Positions 16,434 through 25,846 of a stretch of 40,886 nt of DNA are shown here, one piece after another. The position numbers and the translations under genes were made by a program. How positions within the stretch are numbered: position 1 is the stretch's first letter; each line of letters starts with the position of its first letter. Source of the stretch: Pseudomonadota bacterium (GTDB lineage: Bacteria; Pseudomonadota; Alphaproteobacteria; SP197); assembly GCA_027592745.1 (NCBI GenBank), contig JAQCLG010000015.1:1-40886 (forward strand). Direction: 5' to 3'. The notes under the pieces were generated by a model that saw nothing but the letters and a program-made list of their open reading frames with translations, was not told the origin of the DNA and ran no database searches.

Positions 16434-17851
16434 ACCGTCTCAATCCCGAACTGCGCCGTTATCTGTGGCTCGAACTCTCGCCGGCGCGCCTGGTCGCGAT
16501 GCCCCTGGTCATCGGCGCGCTGATGCTGCTGGTCGGCGCCTGGGCCTTCGAGCCGGGCAGGGCGCTGGGCGGTCCCGGCCTGCTCGAGGGCCTGGCCACC
16601 CTGGGCAGCTCCGGCTTTGTCGTGCTTGTGCTGCTCTGGGGCGCCCGCCTGGCGGCCAATGCCGTGGTCCGCGAGATCGCCGGGCGCACCTGGGACCAGC
16701 AGCGCCTGAGTTCGGCGGGCGCCTGGACCATGACCTGGGGCAAGCTCGCCGGCAGCACGGTGTTCGTTGCCTATGGCTGCCTCCTCCTGCTGCTTCTCAC
16801 CCTGGTCTCGCTGGTCTGCTGGCAGGTCTTCTACGGCGGCGTCGAGGCCACGTTCCGCGCGCCGCTCTGGGCGGTGCTGGTGCAGGCCGCGGTCGGGCTC
16901 ATCGCCTTTGCCGTCCTGGTCGAGGCGAGTGTCATGCTGATCGCGATGACCGCGGTGGCGCGGCGCGAAACCGGGCGCCAGCTCGACGTCTCGATCGCCC
17001 AGATCGTCGTCATCGTCGTGGCCTTTTCGCTGTTCTCCTCGTTCAGCAACCAGGGCGGCGGCGCCGATCTCGTCTGGTACGGCCTGGCGATCGACGAACT
17101 GTGGTTCGCCGTCGCCAGCCTCGTCGCCTTTGCCGCCTGGGCGGTGATCGGGCTGTGGCGGCGCATGCGGGTGGAGCTGCAGGTGCGCAACTGGCCGGTG
17201 ATGTGGCCGCTCTTCGTCCTGTTTGCCGCATTCTGGGCGGCTGGTTTTGCCCAGGGGCAGGCAGCGGTCGTGGTCGCCGCGGTGGTCATCCTGATGGCCG
17301 GCTACATCCCGGCCGTCCTGGAACAGCCCGATCCGGTGCGCCTGCGTCGCCTGTTCGGCGCCCTGGCCCAGCGCGATGCCGGGACCGCCCTGCGGTTCCT
17401 GCCCTTGTGGCTGGTCAACCACGCGCTGGCGCTGCTCGCCGTCGCCATCGCCGCCCTGGTCCTGCTGGGCGGCAACGACGGGGAGGGCGCCCAGGCCGGC
17501 ATCGAGAGCATCGACGGGCTTTCCTTTGCCGCGGGCACGCTCGTTGCCTTCTACCTCTTCGTCACGCGTGACCTGCTGCTGCTGGTCTTTGCCGCGCTGG
17601 GCCGGGGTGGCAGGCGGGCCTTCGCGACATGGCTGCTCTGGATGGCGGTGCTCTACGGCCTGGTCCCGATGATCCTTGCTGCGCTCGGCCTCTATGCCAG
17701 CCTGCCGGTCTTCGTGCCGGTCTGGGATATCCCGTTCCTCAGCTTTGCCGTGCCGCCGGTCCTCTGGCCGCTGCTGCAGGTCGTCATCGTCCTCGCCCTG
17801 ATCCGCTGGCGCTGGCGCCGCTTCGCCACGGGCAGGCTTCAGGCCCCGTAG
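16430..17851 (+). CDS. ABC transporter permease-like membrane protein
   Basis: This 473-residue polytopic protein is translationally coupled to the ATPase by a 4-bp overlap. Hydrophobic segments occur near residues 20-40, 55-75, 110-135, 140-170, 180-205, 220-240, 258-300 and 320-470, giving roughly ten to twelve membrane spans. No periplasmic binding protein or second permease accompanies it. That fits an ABC-2-like exporter or a tail-anchored enzyme-exporting system more than an importer. The last 13 bp overlap the 3' end of the convergent transaminase gene (17839-17851). Confidence 0.85.
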   Translation: MNRLNPELRRYLWLELSPARLVAMPLVIGALMLLVGAWAFEPGRALGGPGLLEGLATLGSSGFVVLVLLWGARLAANAVVREIAGRTWDQQRLSSAGAWTMTWGKLAGSTVFVAYGCLLLLLLTLVSLVCWQVFYGGVEATFRAPLWAVLVQAAVGLIAFAVLVEASVMLIAMTAVARRETGRQLDVSIAQIVVIVVAFSLFSSFSNQGGGADLVWYGLAIDELWFAVASLVAFAAWAVIGLWRRMRVELQVRNWPVMWPLFVLFAAFWAAGFAQGQAAVVVAAVVILMAGYIPAVLEQPDPVRLRRLFGALAQRDAGTALRFLPLWLVNHALALLAVAIAALVLLGGNDGEGAQAGIESIDGLSFAAGTLVAFYLFVTRDLLLLVFAALGRGGRRAFATWLLWMAVLYGLVPMILAALGLYASLPVFVPVWDIPFLSFAVPPVLWPLLQVVIVLALIRWRWRRFATGRLQAP

Positions 17852-18783
17852 TTGACCGGCGTGGCCTTCCAGCCTTCCCCGTGTTTCTTCCAGTATTCGG
17901 CGTGGATCGCGCGGCTGATCGGGCCGGGTGCGCCGTTGGAAAGGATGCGGTCGTCGATGCGCCGGATCGGCATGACGCCGCCGGCGGTCGAGGCCATGAA
18001 GATCTCGTCGGCGTCGAGGAACTCCTGCTTGCTGATGTCGCGCACCTGGTTGGGCAGGCCCATCATGTCGCACAGCTCGTGCACCGCCTTGCGCGTGATG
18101 CCCTCCAGCGCGCCGTGGCCGGGGCTGGTGACGACGCCGTCGAGCACGGCAAAGACGTTCGATCCCGGGCATTCGGCGATGCAGCCGTCGGGCCCCAGCA
18201 GCACGGCATAGTCGGCGCCGGCGTCCTCGACCTCGAACAGGGCGTTGGTGAAATCGCCCCAGTGGTAGTTCTTGATCGTGGGATCGACCGCGCTGGGCGA
18301 GATGCGCTCCGAACGCGCCACGATCATGTGCGCCCCGGTTTCCTGGACCTCGGGTTTCATGATCCAGATGAAGGGGATGGCGTAGCAGATCAGGTTGTTG
18401 CGCCCCTTGAAGTTGCTCGGCAGGCGCTTGGGCCAGCTCGGGTCGGGCAGGCCCCGCGTCAGCACCATGGCGACATAGGCATCCTTCAGGCCGGCCCGTG
18501 CGACACAGCCGTGCAGGATCGCGGCAAGCCCGTCGCGGTCGACCGGCAGCTGCATGCGCAGCCCGTTCACCGAGTTCGTGAAGCGGTCGAGGTGATCGTC
18601 CAGGCGGAAGAAGCTGCCCTGCCAGACATGGACCACGTCGTAGGTCACGTCCGAACGGGTAAAGCCCCAGTCGAACACCGAGAGCTTCGCCTTGGCCGCG
18701 GGGACGAAGGCGCCGTCGACCCATGCCGCACCCTTGGAGAAGTCGGCGGCCTCCTCGGCACGAGGTTTTTCAACGGCAGCCAT
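17839..18783 (-). CDS. Class IV PLP aminotransferase resembling (R)-selective amine transaminases
   Basis: This 314-residue fold-type IV enzyme has PLP lysine K171 (DPTIKNYHWGD) and E204 in AECPGSNVF. The N-terminal SDVTYDVVHVWQGSFFRLDD (44-63), the K171 block and ASTAGGVMPI with a C-terminal HAEYWKKH all resemble, from memory, (R)-amine transaminases of the ATA-117/Aspergillus type. In those enzymes SDxTYDVxxVWxGxFFRLDDH is conserved. They are more distant from IlvE or D-alanine transaminase. The reaction would be amino-group transfer from a primary amine to pyruvate or another keto acid. Substrate and stereochemistry are inference. The gene is convergent with the ABC permease, overlapping by 13 bp. 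The start at 18783 is 67 bp from the divergent CDF gene. Confidence 0.82.
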   Translation of the reverse strand: MAAVEKPRAEEAADFSKGAAWVDGAFVPAAKAKLSVFDWGFTRSDVTYDVVHVWQGSFFRLDDHLDRFTNSVNGLRMQLPVDRDGLAAILHGCVARAGLKDAYVAMVLTRGLPDPSWPKRLPSNFKGRNNLICYAIPFIWIMKPEVQETGAHMIVARSERISPSAVDPTIKNYHWGDFTNALFEVEDAGADYAVLLGPDGCIAECPGSNVFAVLDGVVTSPGHGALEGITRKAVHELCDMMGLPNQVRDISKQEFLDADEIFMASTAGGVMPIRRIDDRILSNGAPGPISRAIHAEYWKKHGEGWKATPVNYGA

Positions 18784-18849
18784 GGCAGCCTCCCGGCGTT
18801 GTCCCTGCGCAAGGATAGTCGCAGACGAGGCCTGCCGCTATGGTCAAGC

Positions 18850-19803
18850 ATGGACGCAAACGCCTCGAAAAAATTCATCTATGCCGCGCTGGCCGGCAAC
18901 ACACTGATCGCCATCACCAAGTTCGGCGCCGCGGCCTGGACCGGCAGTTCCGCGATGCTGAGCGAGGCGGTGCACTCGCTTGTCGATACCGGGAACCAGG
19001 GCCTGATGCTGTTCGGCATCCGGCGCGCTTCGCGTCCGGCCGATGTCCACCACCCCTTCGGCTACGGGCCGGAGCTCTACTTCTGGACCTTCGTGGTTGC
19101 CATCCTGATCTTTGCCGGGGGCGCGGGCATCTCGCTCTATGAGGGCATCTCCAAGGTGCGCCACCCGCACGTCGCGACCGACGTCTACATCAACTACATC
19201 GTGCTGGGATTCGCGATGGTCTTCGAGGCCGGCGCCTGGTGGGTCGCCTACAAGGAGTTCGACCGGCGCCGCGGTGCGCTCTCGCTGTTCCGCGCCGTCC
19301 GCCTCAGCAAGGACCCCACGGTTTTCACCGTGCTCTTCGAGGACAGTGCGGCGATGCTCGGGCTCTTCATCGCCTTTGTCGGGGTCTTTGCCGCCGACCA
19401 GCTTGCGATGCCGGTTCTCGACGGTGTCGCCTCGATCGGCATTGCGATCGTCCTGGGCGGTACCGCGATCGTGCTCGCCATCGAGACCAAGGGGTTGCTG
19501 ATCGGCGAGGCGGCCCTGCCCGAAACGGTGGAGAGCATCCGCCGTGCGGCGCGCTCCCATCGCGCCGTCGAGAAGGTCAACGAGGTGCTGACCATGCACA
19601 TCGGACCGGGCGAGATCCTGCTCAATCTCAGCCTCGACTTTCACGGCAGCCTTTCCGCAGGGGAGATCGAGGATGCGGTCTTCGAGATCGAGCGCGACAT
19701 CCGCCGCCGTCACCCCGAGGTCCGGCGCATCTTCGTGGAGGTCCAGGATTGGGCCGAACACCGGCGCGAGCGTCAGGTCGAGGCGCGCGACCACCATCGC
19801 TGA
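18850..19803 (+). CDS. Cation diffusion facilitator (CDF) family metal transporter
   Basis: This is a 317-residue CDF protein with six predicted membrane spans and a cytoplasmic C-terminal domain (about 215-300). The transmembrane metal site is represented by H42-SLV-D46 in TM2 (SEAVHSLVDTGNQ) and E164/D165 in TM5 (LFEDSAAMLG). That TM5 variant is typical of the SLC30A9/ZnT9-like branch rather than HxxxD zinc exporters such as FieF. HHPFGYG after TM2 is a family hallmark. Zinc or another divalent cation exported against protons is the family role; the metal is not known here. A second ATG at 18840 is in another frame. The gene ends 35 bp from the convergent ATP-grasp gene. Confidence 0.88.
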   Translation: MDANASKKFIYAALAGNTLIAITKFGAAAWTGSSAMLSEAVHSLVDTGNQGLMLFGIRRASRPADVHHPFGYGPELYFWTFVVAILIFAGGAGISLYEGISKVRHPHVATDVYINYIVLGFAMVFEAGAWWVAYKEFDRRRGALSLFRAVRLSKDPTVFTVLFEDSAAMLGLFIAFVGVFAADQLAMPVLDGVASIGIAIVLGGTAIVLAIETKGLLIGEAALPETVESIRRAARSHRAVEKVNEVLTMHIGPGEILLNLSLDFHGSLSAGEIEDAVFEIERDIRRRHPEVRRIFVEVQDWAEHRRERQVEARDHHR

Positions 19804-19838
19804 CGGCGCCCGCCCTTGGGGACGGCCGACGCCGGCGC

Positions 19839-20831
19839 TCAGCGGTCGCGCGCGAGCACCGCGATGTGGTCGTGCAGGGCATCGCGTACCGGGGCGCCGG
19901 CCTTTTCCCAGGTGCCGGTCCAGACGCCGTTGGCGTTGACCTCCAGCACGAACAGCGTCTCGCCGACCGGCATCAGGTCGAACACCGCATAACCCAGTTC
20001 CAGGCGCCGGGCGCAGGCAATCAGGTCGGCATCGAAACGGCGCCAGGCCTGGGACAGGCCGACATCGCCGGGACCCAGGCCGCGGGCGCGCACGTCGGGA
20101 TTGGCCTCGTCGGTGCCGGCGCGCGACATTTCCAGCGTCAGCACCTTCTCGCCGATGACGTAGCTCCGCAGTTCCAGCGGGGCGTCGATGCGCTCCTGCA
20201 GGATGATCGGGGCGTCGCGGGCGGCGCCGTCCTGCGCCCCGGCGGAGCGCGCCAGCAGGATGCGGCCTTCGCCCAGCAGTTCGCCGGTGAAGGTGCCCTC
20301 GGAAAGGTTCTTGGCGACGCTGCGGCGCCCGGCCAGGAAGGCGCCGGCGCTGGCATCGTTGCCGATCCAGGTCGGCGGCACGGCCAGGGGCAGGCGGAAG
20401 GCCGACATCTGGATCAGCTTGTTCGAGGCGGCCCGCGCCTTCAGCGGCGCGTTCAGGCAACGGCCCCAGACCGGCGCGGCGCTCTCGATCCAGGCCTGGA
20501 TCGCGCGCCACTGGCGGTGTTCCCAGTGGCCTTCCTCGCGCGCGCGCTCCGGCGGGCGCAGGGTGAGGTCCTCGGGCTCGAAGGAATAGGGGAAGTAGAC
20601 ATAGGCCGAGGCTGCGGAGAGTTCGATCGTGCCGCAACCGTCCTGCTGCAGCACGGTGACATCACCCTGCACCCGGACCCGCGTGCTGGGATCGTTGAAG
20701 AACACGGTTCTCGTCTCGATCTCGGGAAAGCGCTGCCGGAACCGTTCGATGGAAAGGTAGTCGCCGGCGTCTCCGGCACGTGTCGTGCGCCAGGGCGGCG
20801 TCACGAAAAAAACCAGATCGGGTCGTTCCAC
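19839..20831 (-). CDS. RimK/MvdC-MvdD-like ATP-grasp ligase, orphan
   Basis: In this 330-residue protein, an N-terminal pre-ATP-grasp domain (about 1-115) precedes an ATP-grasp core. NAPLKARAASNKLIQMSAFR and VPPTWIGND (about 128-160) mark entry to the nucleotide site. IILQERIDAPLELRSYVIGEK (about 210-230) and the C-terminal metal motif LEVNANG (E-x-N, near 299-305) match RimK-type and microviridin-ligase (MvdC/MvdD) enzymes. These form amide or ester bonds on peptide side chains or C-termini. No precursor-peptide gene, transporter or acetyltransferase of that pathway is next to it. It diverges from gor, with 195 bp between starts. The catalytic class is likely; the substrate is unknown. Confidence 0.75.
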   Translation of the reverse strand: MERPDLVFFVTPPWRTTRAGDAGDYLSIERFRQRFPEIETRTVFFNDPSTRVRVQGDVTVLQQDGCGTIELSAASAYVYFPYSFEPEDLTLRPPERAREEGHWEHRQWRAIQAWIESAAPVWGRCLNAPLKARAASNKLIQMSAFRLPLAVPPTWIGNDASAGAFLAGRRSVAKNLSEGTFTGELLGEGRILLARSAGAQDGAARDAPIILQERIDAPLELRSYVIGEKVLTLEMSRAGTDEANPDVRARGLGPGDVGLSQAWRRFDADLIACARRLELGYAVFDLMPVGETLFVLEVNANGVWTGTWEKAGAPVRDALHDHIAVLARDR

Positions 20832-21026
20832 GGCGCTCCTTGCGTGTGCAGCGCTGCGGCCCCGTGGCCCGCACGCGCGCTCACCTTCCCTGCGGCAGGG
20901 CGGCAGTCTGGGGCTTGGCTGCCAGCACCTGCAAGCGCGATCGTGTGAACGCAGCCGTGATGAGCCGCGCTATGGGAACCCGGCCCCGCTGCGCCATATT
21001 AGGGGAGCGAATCGAGAGGAAACGGC

Positions 21027-22406
21027 ATGTCGGACTACGATTACGATCTCTTTGTCATCGGCGGCGGCTCCGCCGGGGTGCGCGCCGCGCGGTTTTCCGC
21101 AGGCTACGGCGCCCGCGTGGCGATTGCGGAGGAGCGCTACTGGGGCGGCACCTGCGTCAACGTCGGCTGCATTCCCAAGAAGCTGTTCGTCTATGCCTCC
21201 CATTTCGCAGAGGACTTCCGCGATGCCGCCGGTTTCGGCTGGGACGTCGGCAAGCCGAGCTTCGACTGGCCGACCCTGCGCGACAACAAGACCCGGGAGA
21301 TCGAGCGGCTCAACGGCATCTACGATCACATGCTCAAGAACGCCGGCTGCGACCTGCACTGGGGCAGGGCGCGCATTGTCGATGCCCACACCGTCGCCGT
21401 CGGCGACAAGACCCTCAGCGCCCGTTACATCCTGGTCGCCGTGGGCGGCTGGCCCTTCGTGCCCGATATCCCGGGCAAGGAACACGTCGTCACCTCCAAC
21501 GACGCATTCTTCCTGGAGAAGCTGCCCGAGCGCATGGTCATCGTCGGCGGCGGCTACATCGCGGTGGAATTCGCCGGCATCTTCCACGGCCTGGGCGTGG
21601 AGGTGACGCAGCTCTACCGCGGCCCGCGCTTCCTGCGCGGCTTCGACGACGACATCCGCGAGCGCCTGGCGATCGAGATGCGGCGCAAGGGCATCGACCT
21701 GCGGTTCAACGCCAACCTCGATGCGGTGCTGAAGGAGGACGGGCGCACGATCGCCTGCCTCGACACCGGCGTAGAGCTGGAGACCGACCTCGTGATGTAC
21801 GCCACCGGGCGCAAGCCCCTGACGGCCGGCATCGGCCTGGAGGAAGCCGGCGTCGCGCTGGAGAAGGACGGCACCATCCAGGTCGACGAACACTTCCACA
21901 CCAGCGTGCCCTCGATCCTGGCCCTGGGCGACATCACGGAAGGTCCCGAACTGACGCCGGTGGCGCTCGCCGAAGGCATGGCGATCGCCCGCACCCTGTT
22001 CGACGACAGGCCGACCACGGTCAACTACGACCTCGTGCCTTCCGCGGTCTTCAGCCAGCCGCCGATCGCCAGCGTCGGTCTCACCGAGGCCCAGGCCCGC
22101 GACCGCCACGGCGAGGGCCTCGACATCTTCGTCTCCGAGTTCCGCGCCCTCAAGAACACGCTGTCGGGCAACGAGGAGCGCACCCTGATGAAGCTCATCG
22201 TGGAGCAGGAAACCGACCGCGTGCTGGGCGTCCACATGATCGGCCCCGACGCGGGCGAGATCGTCCAGGGCCTTGCGGTCGCCCTGCGGGCCGGTGCGAC
22301 CAAGGCGGTGTTCGACGCCACCATCGGCATCCATCCCACCGCCGCCGAGGAGTTCGTCACCATGCGCCAGGCGACCCGCAGCGGCGCCCGGGAGGCCGCC
22401 GAGTAG
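21027..22406 (+). CDS. gor: Glutathione-disulfide reductase
   Basis: This is a 459-residue flavoprotein disulfide reductase. The FAD fold is GGGSAG (12-17), the redox-active pair is C43/C48 in [12 protein letters not shown], the NAD(P)H fold is [13 protein letters not shown], and the second FAD segment is [10 protein letters not shown]. The C-terminal catalytic His-Glu lies in [10 protein letters not shown]. The [14 protein letters not shown] sequence distinguishes glutathione reductase from dihydrolipoamide dehydrogenase and mercuric reductase. It keeps glutathione reduced in the cytoplasm. The start has GAGAGG upstream. Confidence 0.95.
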   Translation: MSDYDYDLFVIGGGSAGVRAARFSAGYGARVAIAEERYWGGTCVNVGCIPKKLFVYASHFAEDFRDAAGFGWDVGKPSFDWPTLRDNKTREIERLNGIYDHMLKNAGCDLHWGRARIVDAHTVAVGDKTLSARYILVAVGGWPFVPDIPGKEHVVTSNDAFFLEKLPERMVIVGGGYIAVEFAGIFHGLGVEVTQLYRGPRFLRGFDDDIRERLAIEMRRKGIDLRFNANLDAVLKEDGRTIACLDTGVELETDLVMYATGRKPLTAGIGLEEAGVALEKDGTIQVDEHFHTSVPSILALGDITEGPELTPVALAEGMAIARTLFDDRPTTVNYDLVPSAVFSQPPIASVGLTEAQARDRHGEGLDIFVSEFRALKNTLSGNEERTLMKLIVEQETDRVLGVHMIGPDAGEIVQGLAVALRAGATKAVFDATIGIHPTAAEEFVTMRQATRSGAREAAE

Positions 22407-22409
22407 GGG

Positions 22410-22922
22410 TCAGCCTCGGGGCGCCTTGAACGGCGGCGCGGCCAGCAGCGACAGGCGGTGCTCGCCCAGGGCGGAGCCGTAGTCGCCGCCGAGCTTGACG
22501 TAGCCGTGGCGCTCGAAGATCCGCTTCAAGGGTGCCGCGTCGGCACGCACGGTGGCAAACAGGCCCCAGCCGGGGGCTGCCTGGCGTCCGGCCGCGACGA
22601 GGCGGTCGGCGTGGCCGTTGCCGCGCTCGCTGGGCAGGACGTAGAGCCAGCCGAACTCGAGCGGGAAGGCGGCCACGCGCTCGGCAGCCCCGGCATGGCC
22701 GAAGACCCGCATGCGGTAGGAGGGAGAGGGCAGCTTGACCGCGCTGACCCAGATCAGGCGTTCTCCGGTGAAGAGATAGATCAGGCGATAGGCGCGCCGG
22801 ATTCGGCGCTCCAGCCGTTCGGGTTCGACGCCGATTTCGCCGGCGGCGTGGAAGAAGGGCTCAAGGCCGCCTTCGGGCACCTTGTCGGGTTCCACGACCA
22901 GGAGGGTGGGCGTTTGCGCCAT
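22410..22922 (-). CDS. GNAT-like acetyltransferase domain protein
   Basis: The protein has about 170 residues. A motif-A-like stretch LYVLPSERGNGHADRLVAA (acetyl-CoA pyrophosphate loop, R/Q-x-x-G-x-G/A class) and a later RIFERHGYVKLGG segment (motif B) suggest the GNAT fold. The N-terminal part (VEPDKVPEGGLEPFFHAAGEIG...) is less typical. The start is uncertain. ATG 22922 has AGGA 5 bases upstream. ATG 22934 and GTG 22952 in the same frame would add 4 or 10 residues. It ends 3 bp after gor on the opposite strand. The acceptor substrate is unknown. Confidence 0.65.
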   Translation of the reverse strand: MAQTPTLLVVEPDKVPEGGLEPFFHAAGEIGVEPERLERRIRRAYRLIYLFTGERLIWVSAVKLPSPSYRMRVFGHAGAAERVAAFPLEFGWLYVLPSERGNGHADRLVAAGRQAAPGWGLFATVRADAAPLKRIFERHGYVKLGGDYGSALGEHRLSLLAAPPFKAPRG

Positions 22923-23070
22923 GACGTCCTGCATGTTCTGCGGGGCCTTCACCGGGTGTAGCGCTTCGTTCGCGGGGAGGCCAGCACCAGGGTCACGGGC
23001 ACGCCGGAATGTCCACCTTTCGCTGGAAAACGGCGGACTCGGGGCGTATACCCGCCAGTCCGCCCGAGCC

Positions 23071-23079
23071 TGTGGATAA
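23071..23079 (-). promoter_or_regulatory. Perfect DnaA-box 9-mer upstream of the DAHP synthase gene
   Basis: TGTGGATAA on the plus strand is the reverse complement of TTATCCACA, the high-affinity DnaA box. It lies 26 bp before the start codon at 23105. Single, isolated copies can occur by chance and no cluster was seen. Confidence 0.3.
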
Positions 23080-23104
23080 CTTCTGACGTGATGAGGACGA
23101 GACG

Positions 23105-24484
23105 ATGACCGCGAAATGGACCCCGTCGACCTGGCGCGACCTGCCCATCCAGCAGGTCCCGTTTTATCCCGACGCCGAAGCCGTGCGCGATGTCGAGGCC
23201 CAGCTGCGCCGCTCGCCGCCGCTCGTCTTTGCCGGCGAGGCGCGCAACCTGAAGCGTTCGCTCGCCCGTGTCGCCTCGGGCGAGGCCTTCCTGCTGCAGG
23301 GCGGCGACTGCGCCGAGAGTTTTGCCGAATTCCATCCCGACAACATCCGCGACACCTTCAGGGTGCTGCTGCAGATGGCCATCGTGCTGACCTTTGGCGC
23401 GGCCTGTCCCGTCGTGAAGGTCGGCCGCATGGCCGGCCAGTTCGCCAAGCCGCGTTCGGCCGATACCGAGACCATCGACGGTGTCGAACTGCCCAGCTAC
23501 CGCGGCGACATCATCAACGGCATTGAGTTCGAGGCCGGTGCCCGCACGCCCGATCCCCAGCGCGTCATGCGCGCCTACAACCAGTCGGCCTCGACGCTCA
23601 ACCTGCTGCGCGCCTTCGCCCAGGGCGGTTTCGCCGATCTCCATCGCGTCCATCGCTGGAACGCCGATTTCGTCGCCGACAGCCCCCAGGGCCACCGCTA
23701 CGAGGAAATGGCCCAGCGCATCCAGGAGGCGCTGTCCTTCATGGGAGCCTGCGGCCTGACGCCCGAACTGGTGCCCCAGCTGCGCGAGACCGATTTCTAC
23801 ACCGCCCACGAGGCGCTGCTGCTGAACTACGAGGAGGCCATGACCCGCGTCGATTCCACGACCGGCGACTGGTACGACACCTCCTCGCACCTGCTCTGGA
23901 TCGGCGACCGCACGCGCCAGCCCGACCACGCCCATGTCGAGTTCCTGCGCGGCGTCAACAATCCCATCGGCATGAAGTGCGGCCCCAGCCTCGATCCCGA
24001 GGAGCTGATCCGCCTGATCGACATCCTCAATCCGGCCAACGAGCCCGGCCGCCTGACGCTCTACAGCCGCATGGGTTCCGACAAGGTCGAGGAGAAGCTG
24101 CCCGCCCTGATCCGCGCCGTCGAGCGCGAGGGCCGTTCGGTCGTCTGGGCCTGCGACCCCATGCACGGCAACACGATCAAGGCCTCGACCGGCTACAAGA
24201 CGCGACCCTTCGATCGCATCCTGGCCGAGGTGAAGGGTTTCTTCGCCGTGCACCGCGCCGAGGGCACCTATCCCGGCGGCGTTCACTTCGAGATGACCGG
24301 CCGCGACGTCACCGAATGCATCGGCGGCGCCCAGGCAATCACCGACACCGATCTCTCGGACCGCTACCACACCCATTGCGACCCGCGCCTGAATGCCAGC
24401 CAGTCGCTGGAACTGGCCTTCCTGATCGCCGAGCAGCTGCGCGAGGAGCGCGGCGAGGCCGAACGGGCGGCCGCGGCGCAGTAG
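23105..24484 (+). CDS. aroG: Class II 3-deoxy-D-arabino-heptulosonate-7-phosphate (DAHP) synthase
   Basis: This 459-residue protein is of the plant/actinobacterial class II (AroA_II) family, which condenses phosphoenolpyruvate and erythrose-4-phosphate at the entry to the shikimate pathway. Signature stretches are [10 protein letters not shown], the metal-site Cys region, [65 protein letters not shown] and [15 protein letters not shown]. It is full length and unrelated to class I AroF/G/H of E. coli, although the symbol aroG is used in some genomes. A perfect DnaA box lies in the short promoter region. The pncB gene follows 25 bp later and may share the transcript. Confidence 0.95.
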   Translation: MTAKWTPSTWRDLPIQQVPFYPDAEAVRDVEAQLRRSPPLVFAGEARNLKRSLARVASGEAFLLQGGDCAESFAEFHPDNIRDTFRVLLQMAIVLTFGAACPVVKVGRMAGQFAKPRSADTETIDGVELPSYRGDIINGIEFEAGARTPDPQRVMRAYNQSASTLNLLRAFAQGGFADLHRVHRWNADFVADSPQGHRYEEMAQRIQEALSFMGACGLTPELVPQLRETDFYTAHEALLLNYEEAMTRVDSTTGDWYDTSSHLLWIGDRTRQPDHAHVEFLRGVNNPIGMKCGPSLDPEELIRLIDILNPANEPGRLTLYSRMGSDKVEEKLPALIRAVEREGRSVVWACDPMHGNTIKASTGYKTRPFDRILAEVKGFFAVHRAEGTYPGGVHFEMTGRDVTECIGGAQAITDTDLSDRYHTHCDPRLNASQSLELAFLIAEQLREERGEAERAAAAQ

Positions 24485-24509
24485 CGATCGGCGCCGGGGG
24501 AGGCGCAGC

Positions 24510-25661
24510 ATGGCCGAGGACGACGGCAAGCACGGCGACGGTGTCTGGCCCCGCGAGAGCGAGGTCGGTCGCTGGACCGACACCTACTTCAACCGCACGC
24601 GCACCACGGTGCAGGCCTTCGGCAATGTCGAGGTGACCTATGCCGTGTTCATGCGCCGCCCGGTGGTCTTTGCGCCGCGTCTGATGATCGGCTGGCTTGA
24701 GGCCATGGCCTCGGCGCGGGGCTCCAAGTTCCGCATCGAGCCGCAGTTCAACGAGGGCCAGTGGGTCGGCGCCGGCGAGCCGATGGTCTATCTCACCGGT
24801 TCCTTCGCCGACCTCGTCGACCTCGAGACGCTCTACCTGCAGAAGCTCGGCCCGGCCTGCGTGGCCGCCTACAACGCCTACACCATGTGCGTCGATCTGC
24901 CCCACACGGGGTTCCTCGCCATGGATGCGCGCCATTGCGCGGGCACCGAGATGGCCGAGATCATGGCCTATGCCGCCTCGGTCGGTTCGGCGCGCGCCCG
25001 GCGCAAGGCCGATGCCGTGGGTTTCGTCGGCAACGCCACCGATGCCACGGCCCATTACTTCGGCAACGAGCGCGGCCTGGGCACCATGCCCCACGCCCTG
25101 ATCGGTTACGCCGGCAGCACCGTGCGCGCCGCCGAGATGTTCCACGAGGCCAATCCGGGCGTGCCGATGACCGTGCTGGTCGACTACTTCGGCCAGGAGA
25201 TCTCCGATGCCCTGGAGGTCTGCCGCCGTTTCCCCGACCTTGCTGCCTCAAGCGAACTTTCCGTGCGCCTCGACACCGCCGGCGGGCGCTACGTCGAGGG
25301 CCTCGACACGCAGTCGAGCTACGCCGTCATCGAGCGCAACGAACCCTATGCCATCCGCGGCTACCGCTCCGAGACCGAGCTGCGCTACCTGATCGGCACC
25401 GGTGTCTCGGCCGCGGCCATCTGGCATACCCGCGAGGCGCTCGACGCGGCCGGCTTCGGCAAGGTCAGGATCGTCGCCAGTTCGGGTTTCAGCGCCGCCA
25501 AGTGCAAGGTCATGGCGATCGCCAAGGCGCCCATCGACGTCATCGGCACCGGCAGCTACCTGCCCGACACCTGGTCCGAGACCTACGCCACCGCCGACAT
25601 CGTCGCCTACGACGGCAAACCCCGCGTCAAGGTCGGCCGCGAGTTCCTGCTTCGCGGCTGA
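24510..25661 (+). CDS. pncB: Nicotinate phosphoribosyltransferase
   Basis: The 383 residues have the NAPRTase layout. An N-terminal TDTYFNRTR (Y/F-DLYxLTM-like entry) is followed by EPQFNEGQWVGAGEPMVYLTGSF, LDARHCAGTEMAEIMAY-like sequence with the conserved R-x2-G, and VDYFGQEISDAL. SVRLDTAGGRYVEG and IVASSGFSAAKC then form the phosphate-binding strands. It makes nicotinate mononucleotide from nicotinate and PRPP in the Preiss-Handler route, whose last enzyme (nadE) lies 1.5 kb downstream. GGGGGAGG precedes the start. It is somewhat shorter than E. coli PncB and closer to the compact family found in many alphaproteobacteria. Confidence 0.88.
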   Translation: MAEDDGKHGDGVWPRESEVGRWTDTYFNRTRTTVQAFGNVEVTYAVFMRRPVVFAPRLMIGWLEAMASARGSKFRIEPQFNEGQWVGAGEPMVYLTGSFADLVDLETLYLQKLGPACVAAYNAYTMCVDLPHTGFLAMDARHCAGTEMAEIMAYAASVGSARARRKADAVGFVGNATDATAHYFGNERGLGTMPHALIGYAGSTVRAAEMFHEANPGVPMTVLVDYFGQEISDALEVCRRFPDLAASSELSVRLDTAGGRYVEGLDTQSSYAVIERNEPYAIRGYRSETELRYLIGTGVSAAAIWHTREALDAAGFGKVRIVASSGFSAAKCKVMAIAKAPIDVIGTGSYLPDTWSETYATADIVAYDGKPRVKVGREFLLRG

Positions 25662-25672
25662 CGGGCGCCGGC

Positions 25673-25690
25673 CGGGCGCCCTTGCGCCCG
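25673..25690 (+). terminator. Hairpin just after pncB
   Basis: CGGGCGC (25673-25679) and GCGCCCG (25684-25690) form a 7-bp stem with a CCTT loop, 11 bp after the pncB stop. No T-run follows. The remaining bases up to 25846 show no gene and, in particular, no TRAP binding-protein (dctP) remnant that I could recognise. Confidence 0.35.
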
Positions 25691-25846
25691 AGCAGCAAGC
25701 GCGACACGATGCCATCCGTCAGGTGATGGCTCCGAAGAGGGCCGCACCGTTGGATGCGGCGCGGGGGCGACGGCGGGGGCGATGGCAGGATTCCATGACC
25801 ATGGGACGGTCGACCTCGCGGCGCGGGTCGCCTGGGGAGTGAGGGC

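Noticed and set aside
25691-25846. Search for a TRAP binding-protein (dctP) remnant before dctQ
   Set aside because: No signal peptide or DctP-like segment could be read in any frame of this short spacer.
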